Assembly (NCBI RefSeq): GCF_002933875.1
Contig: NZ_BFAV01000150.1
Coordinates: forward strand, 62,001-126,000
DNA: 64,000 nucleotides
From: Desulfocucumis palustris
Lineage (GTDB): Bacteria; Bacillota; Desulfotomaculia; Desulfotomaculales; Desulfocucumaceae
Reading direction: 5' to 3'
The notes under the pieces are model-generated. The model had not been told where the DNA came from. It saw only the letters and a program-made list of their open reading frames with translations, and searched no databases. The translations under genes were made by a program, and so were the position numbers. Positions 1 through 8,403 of the stretch are shown here, one piece after another; positions within the stretch are counted from its first letter, which is position 1; each line of letters begins with the position of its first letter.

Positions 1-277
1 CCCAGTGCAGGTAATATTTGCCGGTTTCCGGGTCCCTGAGGACAAAATCCTTTTTTTGCAGCGTGCCAAGGAGCCTGTACACCGTTGTTTTATTCAGGTT
101 CAAACCCGCGCTGATTTCAGTCAGGGTTTTATCTCCTTTTCCCAGGGCAAGCAAAATATCCGCGGCCCGCTCCACCGCCCTCACGCCTGAAGCATATTTG
201 CCCCCCGTTGATGACTCCAAATCGTTCAACAGCATCACCCCCCCAGTAAGTTTCACCAGATGAAACAATATTTTCAT
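1..277 (-). CDS. IclR-family transcriptional regulator, N-terminal part (cut by window edge)
   Basis: Reading the minus strand from the ATG at 277 gives about 92 residues containing an IclR-type winged helix-turn-helix: a helix with ERAADILLAL, then LTEISAGLNLNKTTVYRLLGTL (split here as LTEISAGLNL and NKTTVYRLLG), then the wing KKDFVLRDPETGKYYL. IclR regulators bind DNA through this domain and sense a small metabolite through a C-terminal GAF-like domain, which lies outside the window. An alternative ATG at 235 would give a more usual N-terminal length. The target genes cannot be seen. Confidence 0.85.
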   Translation of the reverse strand, partial: MKILFHLVKLTGGVMLLNDLESSTGGKYASGVRAVERAADILLALGKGDKTLTEISAGLNLNKTTVYRLLGTLQKKDFVLRDPETGKYYLHW

Positions 278-634
278 AATTTGCTACTTATTGTATTTAA
301 CAGAAATATAAAAAATCCTTCAAATATTTACTCAATTTTGAATTTTTATTTTAACAACTTCCAAGCCGAAGAAAATTATGCTCACGGAACCCCGTGAAAT
401 CTTGCCCCTGCCGGAAACCAGCTAAAAAAAATGACTCCTGGTTTTTCCAACGCGAGTTTTCGACAATTAATTTCACCCTGGAGCAAACCTGGGACAAGGC
501 ATGATTCTTATTAAAATAAAACCCGTATTTCACAGTGCAAAACTTCGTAAGACTCATCCCGGATTTATTCCTGCAGGTATGGCGAAAATGCCGGAAACGG
601 TTAAAAGATGACCCCGGTCAAAAATCAAAAAGTT
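278..634. other. Non-coding gap, AT-rich, no gene recognised
   Basis: This stretch between the IclR gene and the terminator of the CheX-like gene holds no convincing gene. A 68-codon minus-strand frame at 351-557 lacks a ribosome site and protein-like composition. The part at 278-350 is very AT-rich and must contain the promoter of the IclR gene, but no clear -35/-10 pair stands out. Confidence 0.4.
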
Positions 635-669
635 AACCCGGCCCATATAACATTTATATTGGCCGGGTT
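635..669 (-). terminator. Intrinsic terminator of the cheX-like operon
   Basis: Inverted repeat AACCCGGCC / GGCCGGGTT (9 bp, 635-643 and 661-669). On the minus strand it is followed by a T-rich run at 624-634. It lies about 90 bp beyond the stop of the CheX-like gene. Confidence 0.75.
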
Positions 670-757
670 TAATCAGTTTATGGATTATAATATTGTTGGA
701 GCCGCCGGTATTGCTTCAAGGCCGCCGGGCCGGGACTTTAAACCGTGGCAATTTTGA

Positions 758-1645
758 TTATAGCCCTTTACCGTGCAGTATGAGCTCAAACTTTCCTTTC
801 GACAGGTGCAATGAAATGCTCCGGCCTCCCCGCAGGCCCGTTGGAACCTGTCCGTTATGCACTTCCTGGGGCTTCATTTCCAGTTCGGTACCGCAGTTGG
901 ACATATTAACCAGGAATATGCCATTATGTAAATTTAGAAATTCCCCGAAGGAGGCCCGGGCAAGTTCGCTGTCATCCACGAATTTTTCTCCGGCATACCT
1001 TCCGGCAATATCCAGATATGTATCTCTGCCGGCGGCCATGGCTGTAAACATATAAAAGGGACCGCCTATTTCCTGGCAGGCAAGCATTTTATCCGAATAA
1101 TCCGGCAAAGTCGGGTTGTCCTGCAGCCTGGGGCTTTCCCCCAAAAACCTGACCACATTTCTGACCAGTAAAGAAATGTAGCCCGAATAAACGTTTCCCA
1201 GGGGGGAGTCCCCTAAATCCACCAGGGCTTTGACAATCTCATCCGTATCCCCCTGCAGCAGGGCCTGGAACTGCTTGTCCGAGAGCCTGCAATCCCTTTT
1301 ATAAGCTTCAAAGGCTTCCAGAAGCTGTTCCAGGGAAAGGTAGTTCCTATCCACCAGGGCCTGTCCCAGTAGCAGGTGCCCCTGTTTCTGGGTTGCCAGG
1401 AGGCTTTCAAGTTTTTCCCCGTCCAGATAACCTGACTGAATGGCCAGCTCACCGAATTTTTTATCAGCCTTTTGCTGTAATTGGTGTATTTCATAAACCT
1501 GGGCGGGGGTCATATAACCGGCGTTTACGGCCAGCACACCCAGTTTTAAGTGAACGGAGTTTTGCAAATCAAGGGCGTCCTTTAATTGCTCCAGGGTGAG
1601 CAGTCCCCGGTTTAATAAATAATTGCCAAAATATCCGCTAAACAT
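758..1645 (-). CDS. MshEN-like repeats fused to a CheX-type phosphatase domain
   Basis: 295 residues in two parts. Residues 5-110 hold three good and one decayed copy of a 24-residue repeat with the pattern xLGxxLLxxGYLxxxxLxxxLxxQ, which is the pattern of MshEN domains, known high-affinity c-di-GMP receptors. Residues 145-290 look like CheX/CheC phosphatases of phospho-CheY: the helix GEFLNLHNG keeps the paired Glu and Asn (ExxN) that catalyse dephosphorylation. The gene overlaps the upstream CheY-like gene by 8 bp, so the pair is co-translated and the two proteins are likely partners. Role inferred: removes phosphate from its own CheY in response to c-di-GMP or another ligand. Start ATG has a GAGAGGT site. 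The sequence does not show that c-di-GMP is actually bound. Confidence 0.7.
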   Translation of the reverse strand: MFSGYFGNYLLNRGLLTLEQLKDALDLQNSVHLKLGVLAVNAGYMTPAQVYEIHQLQQKADKKFGELAIQSGYLDGEKLESLLATQKQGHLLLGQALVDRNYLSLEQLLEAFEAYKRDCRLSDKQFQALLQGDTDEIVKALVDLGDSPLGNVYSGYISLLVRNVVRFLGESPRLQDNPTLPDYSDKMLACQEIGGPFYMFTAMAAGRDTYLDIAGRYAGEKFVDDSELARASFGEFLNLHNGIFLVNMSNCGTELEMKPQEVHNGQVPTGLRGGRSISLHLSKGKFELILHGKGL

Positions 1646-2030
1646 TTTGGACCTCTCTTTCCCTTACGACTCTGGCGATAATGGAAATAATCTGTGCCTG
1701 CTCCCAGGGCTTTTGAATAAAATCCAAAGCTCCCGCTTCCACGGCCTTGGCCAGGTTGGACCTTGTGCCGGAGGAAGAAAGCATTACAACCCTGGCCTCG
1801 CCGTCGTACTCCTTTATCTCCCGCAGGGCGTCAATGCCGTCCCGGGAAGGCATGACTATGTCCATAAACACCAAATGGGGCCGGTGTTCCCTGTACATAT
1901 CCACGGCGACCTGCCCGTCGGAAGCTTCCAGGATAGTGAAACTTCCGCATTTTTCAATGCTTTCTTTAAGTTTTTTCCGTACAAGTATCGAATCATCACA
2001 CAACATAATCTTAAAGCTCCTGGCGTCCAA
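1638..2030 (-). CDS. CheY-like single-domain response regulator
   Basis: 130 residues consisting of a receiver domain only. The acidic pair (CDDS), the phosphoacceptor Asp in FMDIVMP, the switch Ser in LSSSG and the Lys in QKPW are all present, so it should be phosphorylated normally. It starts with TTG behind GAGGAGG. It is the first gene of a two-gene operon with the CheX-like phosphatase. No kinase is adjacent, so the input kinase is encoded elsewhere. A motility, adhesion or developmental output is possible but not shown. Confidence 0.9.
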   Translation of the reverse strand: MDARSFKIMLCDDSILVRKKLKESIEKCGSFTILEASDGQVAVDMYREHRPHLVFMDIVMPSRDGIDALREIKEYDGEARVVMLSSSGTRSNLAKAVEAGALDFIQKPWEQAQIISIIARVVREREVQNV

Positions 2031-2077
2031 AATATCAACCTCCTCGTCATAATTTTATAGGGCTAAATTTAAATACT

Positions 2078-2095
2078 TTTTAACAATAGTTAAAA
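2078..2095. promoter_or_regulatory. Palindrome upstream of the cheY-like gene
   Basis: TTTTAAC-AATA-GTTAAAA, a perfect 7+7 bp inverted repeat about 50 bp upstream of the start codon. It may be an operator in the cheY-like promoter region. The binding protein is unknown. Confidence 0.35.
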
Positions 2096-2199
2096 TAAAT
2101 ATTAAATGTTGCCTGATTAATCTTTTTTTACACTCCGGGTTAAATTTGCAACCCTTACCCATTGTCTTAATAATCATTTATTATAAATATAACACTGTT

Positions 2200-2226
2200 T
2201 TGACATCCCGGCATTATATATATTTA
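2200..2226 (+). promoter_or_regulatory. Candidate promoter of the PHP gene
   Basis: A perfect TTGACA (-35) at 2200-2205 with a weak -10 (TATTTA at 2221-2226, 15 bp spacer). It lies about 45 bp upstream of the ATG at 2269. Confidence 0.4.
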
Positions 2227-2268
2227 GTAGACGCCCGTTGTCCGATGATAAATTTACGGAGGGTTTTA

Positions 2269-2985
2269 ATGGACTTTTTAAAGGCTGAGTTTCACTGTCA
2301 CGTTAAGCTGCTGGCCGGGGGAAAATTCAGGCGGCCGCAGCTTATCAGGCGTCTGAACGCCGCAAAAGGCCTGGGCCTCGATGTGCTGGCCGTTACGGAG
2401 CACATGGACGCGCACGATTTCTGGGATATTGTGGAATGCCTCATAAAGTTGGGCTTAAACGGGTCCGGCAATCTCTGCTGGAAAGGAATGCGCCTTCTGA
2501 CCGGAGCGGAAGTGACCATAGCCGAGGGGGGAGATATTTTACTGATTGGTTCCGCCCAAGGGCTTAAACAGCTTGAAAGCAGGCTTGGCCGCCTGGACGG
2601 GAATAACCTTCCCCCCTTTAAGGATCTGCTGGACGCCAGCGAGGACCTGGGATTTTTACGTATCGGCGCGCATCCCTGCAGGGCCAAAAAGGTATTGTGG
2701 AAAATGGGGCCTCTTCTCAAGAGGCTTGACGCCCTTGAAATCAATGCCGGAGAATTGTCCAAAGCAGGTTATGTCCACCATCAGGCCAGGGAGGCAGGGG
2801 TTGCGGTGGTGGCCGGGAGCGACGCCCACCACTGGCTGCAGTTGGGAAGGCTATATAATATCATACCCGCCGGGAACGGCCCTGATTTTGAAAAAATAAA
2901 AAGGGCTGTGAGAGAGAAAAAAACAACCTGGTGCAGGGGCGGCGCCCTGCACCGCCGGATTCTCAATTGCTGCCGTTTCAATTAA
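2269..2985 (+). CDS. PHP-domain metal-dependent phosphoesterase
   Basis: 238 residues. The four PHP motifs are in order: FHCHV (HxH), VTEHMDAHDF, GAHPCRA and GSDAHH near the C-terminus. PHP proteins bind two or three metal ions and hydrolyse phosphoesters; small stand-alone members include histidinol phosphatase and 5'-3' nucleases such as YciV. The ATG at 2269 was chosen because it follows GGAGGG and opens directly into the conserved strand; an upstream in-frame start at 2146 has no ribosome site. The substrate cannot be told from sequence. Confidence 0.85.
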   Translation: MDFLKAEFHCHVKLLAGGKFRRPQLIRRLNAAKGLGLDVLAVTEHMDAHDFWDIVECLIKLGLNGSGNLCWKGMRLLTGAEVTIAEGGDILLIGSAQGLKQLESRLGRLDGNNLPPFKDLLDASEDLGFLRIGAHPCRAKKVLWKMGPLLKRLDALEINAGELSKAGYVHHQAREAGVAVVAGSDAHHWLQLGRLYNIIPAGNGPDFEKIKRAVREKKTTWCRGGALHRRILNCCRFN

Positions 2986-3189
2986 GGAGCATAATATTTT
3001 TCCAAACTAAAAAAGAACCTAATTTTAAAGAAAAAAATGAAGAAATTTGACAATAACGTGCTATGATACCCCCGGCTTAAATATTTACGCCACAGGGGGG
3101 AGATTTAACTGGCAGCCGCACAACGGATAACATCAGCCCTGAATTTTTTATGCCAATATGTTCTGGCAACCGGAAGGATTACCCTGACA

Positions 3190-3906
3190 GTGGACCTGGG
3201 GTTCTGTACCACGCATGTAATGTGCAACAGGCAAGCCCGGCTGATTCTGGAGTCGGACGGGCACATCGCGGCATCGGCACTGCTGGAGGCCTACGGCAGG
3301 GAGATTGATCTTGGAGTATGCTGGGCTGACAGCGGCTGGAGCAGCCTGCACCATTTTTACAATGTCAGAACCGGCGCCGGCCTGCCGGGTGTTGCCGCCG
3401 CCAATGTAATATTCGAACGGTTCTTCGCCCGGGCATTAAAAATGTGGCGGCGGGGTCACTACGGAAAGGCCATGTTTTTTCTAGGGGCGGTGACCCATCT
3501 GCTCCAGGATATTTGCGAACCTCATCACGCCAGGTGTTCGGTGGGGCTGGGACATTCCCACTATGAAAGGTGGGTTCAGAAAAGAAAGAATGATTACCCG
3601 GTAACCGGAGGAGGAATTTACAACAAGGGCCTGCGGCCCATTAGCTGGCTAAAGGAGTGTGCCTCCGTAAGTTACGGCCTTTTTGACCTTGTCAGCGACA
3701 GGAGCAGCGATTTGCATTACCATAAGGCCACGGAATACCTTCTTCCTTATACCCAACGTATTACAGCCGGTTTTTGGCTGTATTTTCTGAACCAGGCCAA
3801 TGTGTGCCCGGATATTGACGGAAACCTATTCAGCTGTGCCGGAGTAAATCCCTCAGCGCCACGCCGGGACGGACGGAATCCTCAATTTGACAGCCTGCCG
3901 GCTTAA
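3190..3906 (+). CDS. Zinc-dependent phospholipase C-like protein
   Basis: About 238 residues resembling the alpha-helical domain of clostridial/Bacillus zinc phospholipase C. Visible are TTHVMCNRQA near the N-terminus, FYNVRTGAGLPG, the central helix FFLGAVTHLLQDICEPHHAR with its His/Asp/Glu ligands, and a later GHSHYERW. These correspond to the trinuclear zinc site. The family's N-terminal Trp ligand is not evident. The GTG at 3190 is the only standard start near the domain, but the open frame reaches back to a CTG at 3109 behind AGGGGGGAG, adding about 27 residues that look like a short hydrophobic leader, so the true start is uncertain. Role may be membrane lipid turnover. Confidence 0.7.
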   Translation: MDLGFCTTHVMCNRQARLILESDGHIAASALLEAYGREIDLGVCWADSGWSSLHHFYNVRTGAGLPGVAAANVIFERFFARALKMWRRGHYGKAMFFLGAVTHLLQDICEPHHARCSVGLGHSHYERWVQKRKNDYPVTGGGIYNKGLRPISWLKECASVSYGLFDLVSDRSSDLHYHKATEYLLPYTQRITAGFWLYFLNQANVCPDIDGNLFSCAGVNPSAPRRDGRNPQFDSLPA

Positions 3907-3910
3907 TAAT

Positions 3911-5239
3911 TTAGGGGTCCACACTTTTCTTAATAAATTTTGAACCGTTCCAATCCAAAGTTGTTTTTAGATAACCCAGGGTATCGGCATTATTTCTTCC
4001 GATTATCCTTTGAGAGGCGACAAGCTCAAAATCTCCGTTATTGTCGACATCCACCGGTTCGAGGCCGCCCAATCCAAGCACCTCTCCGGTAACCGGCCTT
4101 TTTAATCTGCCATTCTGGTCATATATGTCGGAATAATCGCTTTTACGGCCGCTCAGGTCAATGGTATAGGTTTGATTTGTATTGGCCCCGGTGACCTCCA
4201 CCTTGTAATTATCCCTGAAAACAGCATTATATCGACTATCCGCATTAAAATCCTCACTATCGAAAATCTTGACAAGATTGTTATTCCTCATGGTATAAAC
4301 ATACCCGTACAAATAACCTCCACTGCCCCCGGATTCTATGCGGACCAAAATATCGGAAATATCGTCTCCCGTAAAATCCCCCAAAAACAAATTGGCGTTA
4401 TAACCGGCGTTAAAGGGGGGAGCGGCGCAGGTATCACCTCCTGTTTTTCCATCCCGCACGCACAATCTGATGTCGTCCGCGAAGGAGCTTTCCCCGCCGG
4501 ATTTATTTCCGGTCAGGGACACAGTGTCCAAAACCCCGTCCCCGTTAACATCGGCCTGCTTGGAATCCAGCACCGATTCGTTCTGCCCGTTTCCATCCGT
4601 TACCAGGTATGAACTGCCGTCCAGGGGTGTCAGCATCTGCAGCGAAGGCTCTCCTTCGGCCAGCCCCACGGCGTAGGCGCTATAAGCCCTGCCGCCGGAG
4701 AATGACTGGTTTGGAACAGTCAATAGCACATCATTTGAACCGGCTTCCCTTAACTGCAAGGTGTAGGTGCCTGGGCTGATGGCGGTATATTCAGTGATAT
4801 CTTTAAAAGAAACATTTCTGAACAAAACGGTTCCATTGCCAGTGGTAACATCCACGCCGGGGGCGTCAGGGGAAAGATGGACAAATTTAATATTAACCCT
4901 GTTCGAATTCATGGACCCGGGCTTGTCTGAAATGGGCAGCACTTCAATGTCGGCCAGTTTTCCCGCGGTTGCCAGGGTAATAATGGAATTGTCCGCCAGG
5001 TTTAGTGACGTGTCCACCAGGGGAGTGTCTTCCGAACCGGCCCGATAAACCTTAACGTCATAGTCTCCGGGCCCGAAGGACGAGTATTCCGTGAAATCCC
5101 GGTAGGACAGATCCCTGGCCACAGCTTTGTTATTAACATAAACATCCAAAGGAGGTGCGTCCGGAGAAGCATTCAGTACACGAATGTAGGATGACATACT
5201 GATATCAGCGCCTTTCCGATACAGATTTTGGTATTGCAT
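3911..5239 (-). CDS. DUF4397 repeats plus FG-GAP/VCBS-like protein
   Basis: About 442 residues. Two DUF4397 units (IRVLNASPDAPPLDVYVNN and FVHLSPDAPGVDV) form the first half. The second half has calcium-binding, propeller-like repeats such as DVNGDGVLDTVS and DVDNNGDFELV. Such proteins are usually found at the cell surface or in the spore coat, but no signal peptide is visible here. It could start at the ATG 14 codons further in (MSSYIRV). It is convergent with the phospholipase-like gene, 4 bp away. The function is unknown. Confidence 0.75.
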   Translation of the reverse strand: MQYQNLYRKGADISMSSYIRVLNASPDAPPLDVYVNNKAVARDLSYRDFTEYSSFGPGDYDVKVYRAGSEDTPLVDTSLNLADNSIITLATAGKLADIEVLPISDKPGSMNSNRVNIKFVHLSPDAPGVDVTTGNGTVLFRNVSFKDITEYTAISPGTYTLQLREAGSNDVLLTVPNQSFSGGRAYSAYAVGLAEGEPSLQMLTPLDGSSYLVTDGNGQNESVLDSKQADVNGDGVLDTVSLTGNKSGGESSFADDIRLCVRDGKTGGDTCAAPPFNAGYNANLFLGDFTGDDISDILVRIESGGSGGYLYGYVYTMRNNNLVKIFDSEDFNADSRYNAVFRDNYKVEVTGANTNQTYTIDLSGRKSDYSDIYDQNGRLKRPVTGEVLGLGGLEPVDVDNNGDFELVASQRIIGRNNADTLGYLKTTLDWNGSKFIKKSVDP

Positions 5240-5420
5240 AATACATAATATGCCATCACCGGTCCGGCGTACCTTTTATTAATAACAAATCATCCACGGT
5301 TCCCGTCAAGCTATTAAAGCGCGGTCTTTTTTTGCCCCGCTGAAATTATCAATGTGCCGGGAGCATTTCATCATTCCGGCACAAAAGCTTCCTTAAACAG
5401 GATTATGTAAATCACAGGTT

Positions 5421-6785
5421 TTAGTCTTCGGTTATACTTTTAATGGCGTTATAGGTGACATTCAATAGCTCTTCCAATTCCGGCATCCCCATGGACAGCA
5501 CGGGCATAAGGACAATCACGTTACCCAAAGGCCTGATGATAACCCCGTTTTTCCTGGCCTCCAGTATTACCCGGTGGCCCAGGTCGGCGCCGGGAGGATA
5601 GGGTTCCTTGGTTGCCCGGTCCAAAACCAGCTCAATACCTATCATCATTCCCCTCTGACGTATATCCCCGACATGCTCCAGTGAGTAAAAATGTTTTAGT
5701 CTTTCGGTAATAAATGCAATCTTTTCCCGGAGCCTGCCCATGAAATTATTCTTTTCCATCAGTTCCAGGCTGGCCAGCGCCGCCGCGCAGGCCAGGGGAT
5801 TTCCGGTATAGGTGTGACCGTGATAAAAGGTTTTAAACTCCTCAATCTCTCCCAGGAAAGCGTTATATACCCGGTCGGTGGTCATGGTCACCGCCAGGGG
5901 CAAATATCCCCCGGTAATGCCCTTGGCCAGGCACAGGATATCGGGTTCTATCTCCTCCTGCCCGCAGGCGAACATTTTCCCCGTTCTCCCGAACCCCACG
6001 GCCACCTCGTCGGCAATAAGCAAAATATTATACTGTTTGCACAACCGGCTGACCCCGGACAAATATCCCTCCGGCGCCACCAGCATGCCGGCTGCGCCCT
6101 GAACCAGGGGCTCAATGATAAAACCCGCCACCTCCTGATGATGCCTTTGTACAATTTTTTCAACCTCATCCATACATTCCAGGCGGCAGCCGCCCCTTTG
6201 TTTGCCAAGGTAACAGCGGTAGCAATAGGGCGCCGGAGCATGGACGGTTTCAAACAGAAGATCCTTGAAGGTGCTGTGAAACAAATCCATGCCGCCCACA
6301 CTGACCGAGCCTATGGTGTCGCCATGATATGCCTCAACCAGAGATATGAATTTCCTTTTATTCCGGTTCTCCTCATTCCCCTGCTGCCGCCAGTACTGAT
6401 ACGCCATCTTCAGGGCAATTTCCACCGATGTGGCGCCGCTGTCGGAATAGAAAACTTTATTTAAACCGCCGGGGGTAATCTCCACCAGCCTTTTGGCAAG
6501 CAATATGGAGGGAACGTTGGCCAGCCCCAGCAATGTACTGTGAGCCACCCTTTCAAGCTGTCCCTTGATAGCCTTATTAAGCTCGCCGTTATTATGTCCG
6601 TGCACCGTGACCCAGAGGGAGGAAACGCCGTCCAGGTATCTGTTGCCTTCTATGTCAAAGAGATAACTCCCCTCACCCCGCTCCACAATTAAAGGCTTTT
6701 CCTTCCGGTAAGCCTTCATCTGGGTAAAAGGATGCCAGACATATTCCTTATCCCATTCTTCCAGCTGTGCTGCCGGCACATTCAT
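5421..6785 (-). CDS. bioA: Adenosylmethionine-8-amino-7-oxononanoate aminotransferase
   Basis: 454 residues, normal length for BioA, a fold-type I PLP enzyme that converts KAPA to DAPA in biotin synthesis. Visible are WHPFTQM and GVSSLWVTVHG at the substrate site, DSGATSVEIALKMA, the ADEVAVGFGRTG strand with its PLP-binding Asp, and the internal-aldimine lysine in CLAKGITGGY (about Lys288). A cysteine-rich insert (CYRC...CRLEC) is common in clostridial BioA. The ATG at 6785 follows AGGAGG. The 5' end overlaps the 3' end of bioD by 38 bp, implying translational coupling. It is the last gene of bioY-bioD-bioA. Confidence 0.95.
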   Translation of the reverse strand: MNVPAAQLEEWDKEYVWHPFTQMKAYRKEKPLIVERGEGSYLFDIEGNRYLDGVSSLWVTVHGHNNGELNKAIKGQLERVAHSTLLGLANVPSILLAKRLVEITPGGLNKVFYSDSGATSVEIALKMAYQYWRQQGNEENRNKRKFISLVEAYHGDTIGSVSVGGMDLFHSTFKDLLFETVHAPAPYCYRCYLGKQRGGCRLECMDEVEKIVQRHHQEVAGFIIEPLVQGAAGMLVAPEGYLSGVSRLCKQYNILLIADEVAVGFGRTGKMFACGQEEIEPDILCLAKGITGGYLPLAVTMTTDRVYNAFLGEIEEFKTFYHGHTYTGNPLACAAALASLELMEKNNFMGRLREKIAFITERLKHFYSLEHVGDIRQRGMMIGIELVLDRATKEPYPPGADLGHRVILEARKNGVIIRPLGNVIVLMPVLSMGMPELEELLNVTYNAIKSITED

Positions 6786-7503
6786 CAAACAATCCTCCTA
6801 TTTCCGTTAATTGTAAATATTGGCCCACTGTATCCGCCAGGGGACCGGCAATACCGCCATCCACATCCAGTCCGGGCAAATGGGGCACCATTCCCAGCAG
6901 GGGAACACCGGTCAGTAATTCAATCATCTCGGCATTATCCTTTTCCATCAAGCCGGCCCCTTGCCGCAAATTATTAAAAATAAACCCCGCCACCCTCAAA
7001 CCTGTCATCTGCGCGTATTTTATGGACAGAACAGTATGGTTGATGGTGCCCAGGGAGGGCCTGGCCACCACCAGCAGGGGAAAATCCAGTTCCCGGGCCA
7101 GATCGGCCATCAAAAAGCCGGAACGGTTCAGCGGGACGCAAATCCCTCCCGCTCCCTCCACCAGCAACACCCGGTGCCTGTCCAGATATTCCCTGCATCT
7201 TTTTATGATGGGCTCCTTTACAATGGTTATTCCATCCAGCTCGGCGGCAATGTGCGGAGACAGGGGCTGCTCCAGGCAGTAAAGACTATAATCCGACTCC
7301 CGGGCGGATACCCCGGCCGCCCTGAGATAAAATGCCGCATCCGGAGACACCAGGCCCTTTCCTGTTCGCTTTGCTCCGCTTTGAACCGGTTTAAAGGCCG
7401 CCGCGTCAATGCCCGCTTTTAGCAGGGCGGTCATCAGCCCGGCTGTAATCACAGTTTTACCAACCCCGGTATCCGTTCCGGTTATAAATATCCCCGAGCC
7501 CAA
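6748..7503 (-). CDS. bioD: Dethiobiotin synthetase
   Basis: 251 residues. The P-loop GTDTGVGKT lies at residues 8-16, with conserved KPVQSGA and LLVEGAGGICVPL strands. BioD closes the ureido ring of DAPA using ATP and CO2. It starts with TTG behind GGAGGGAG. It overlaps bioA and follows bioY by about 85 bp. bioB and the KAPA-forming genes are not in the window, so the pathway must be completed elsewhere. Confidence 0.95.
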   Translation of the reverse strand: MGSGIFITGTDTGVGKTVITAGLMTALLKAGIDAAAFKPVQSGAKRTGKGLVSPDAAFYLRAAGVSARESDYSLYCLEQPLSPHIAAELDGITIVKEPIIKRCREYLDRHRVLLVEGAGGICVPLNRSGFLMADLARELDFPLLVVARPSLGTINHTVLSIKYAQMTGLRVAGFIFNNLRQGAGLMEKDNAEMIELLTGVPLLGMVPHLPGLDVDGGIAGPLADTVGQYLQLTEIGGLFDECAGSTAGRMG

Positions 7504-7587
7504 TTTACGCTCCCTCCTTTATCCGGCTAACAGCCTGCGAGACGCCATCCTTGAAAGTCTGTGAATAACCCCTTCCGAATCCGGGGC

Positions 7588-8169
7588 TCACTTATATGCC
7601 GCCCCGCCGGAAATGTGCCGCACCCTTTTCGCCACTTTTTGAACCAGGGAGGAAGCCGCCGCGCAAAGCAGCAAATCCCCGGGCAGACATATGACAACCC
7701 CGAACCAGAGAGTTTGTTTTACTGTGAAAGCGGTGCCGGCAAGGTAATTCATAACCAGATATAAATACAACGCCCCCACAACATATACCAGCGCCAATCC
7801 CGCCAGGCAGCAAACAAAGTAAAAGGCCGCGCTGTCCCTGGAATACTTTTCATTTATCCGGCCGGCCACAAAGGCCGCCGCCGCGAATCCAAGCAGGTAG
7901 CCAAAGGTAGGCTGCGCCACATAACCTATACCGCCACCGGAAGCAAAAACCGGCAATCCCGATAATCCCACCGCGATATATATGATCTGGCTCAATAAAC
8001 CCAGCCTGGACCCCAGCAGAAGGCCGGCCAGGATCACAAAAAAGAACTGAAGGGTAAAAGGTATGTATGGCACCGGTATCTTTATAAAAGCGCCCACTGC
8101 GGTCAGGGCGGCAAACATGGACACCAGTGCCATTTGTTTTGTTGTTAAATTGACATCACTCACCCCCAT
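7588..8169 (-). CDS. bioY: Biotin ECF transporter substrate-binding component
   Basis: 193 residues with six hydrophobic segments. It carries the BioY signatures VPYIPFTLQ near the N-terminus and GGIGYVAQPTFGYLLGF in the middle. BioY binds biotin in the membrane and works alone or with the shared EcfAAT module. It is the first gene of the biotin operon. Its ATG lies almost directly against the BirA box with no good ribosome site upstream, so the start may be a few codons downstream, behind GGGGGTGAG, or translation may be leaderless-like. Confidence 0.95.
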   Translation of the reverse strand: MGVSDVNLTTKQMALVSMFAALTAVGAFIKIPVPYIPFTLQFFFVILAGLLLGSRLGLLSQIIYIAVGLSGLPVFASGGGIGYVAQPTFGYLLGFAAAAFVAGRINEKYSRDSAAFYFVCCLAGLALVYVVGALYLYLVMNYLAGTAFTVKQTLWFGVVICLPGDLLLCAAASSLVQKVAKRVRHISGGAAYK

Positions 8170-8199
8170 TGTTAACCATCAGTGGCCAGCTGGTTAACA
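8169..8199 (-). promoter_or_regulatory. BirA operator (biotin repressor box)
   Basis: TTGTTAACC-N14-GGTTAACA, a near-perfect match to the BirA operator. It sits between the bioY promoter and start codon and covers the predicted transcription start. BirA with biotinyl-AMP should repress bioYDA when biotin is plentiful. Confidence 0.92.
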
Positions 8200-8202
8200 T
8201 TA

Positions 8203-8231
8203 AATATAATTAACCGGCTACGGTATGTCAA
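8203..8231 (-). promoter_or_regulatory. Promoter of the biotin operon
   Basis: On the minus strand TTGACA (8226-8231), a 17-bp spacer and TATATT (8203-8208), a strong vegetative promoter. The expected start point is near 8196, inside the BirA box. Confidence 0.88.
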
Positions 8232-8338
8232 CCATGACATACACCGGTTTCCATCATGTTATCCCGGGGGAAACCCGGGAGCCGGCCCCGCCGGATAGGT
8301 ATAAATATTTTATTTTTTTTTATAAAGTTTTTATAAAT

Positions 8339-8372
8339 GGTTTAAAGCCGGTTTAAAACCACCCCTTATAAT
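8339..8372 (+). promoter_or_regulatory. Promoter region of the His-rich/ferredoxin/fur genes with GGTTTAAA direct repeats
   Basis: A TATAAT -10 box at 8367-8372 lies about 30 bp upstream of the ATG. Just before it are two direct GGTTTAAA copies (8339-8346 and 8350-8357) one helical turn apart, in the place of a -35 box. This suggests an activator or repressor site. Confidence 0.4.
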
Positions 8373-8403
8373 GACCTCATCAACAAAACAGGAGGTCGTT
8401 ATA

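Noticed and set aside
351-557. Small minus-strand protein of 68 residues
   Set aside because: No ribosome site, no family and composition typical of a chance frame.
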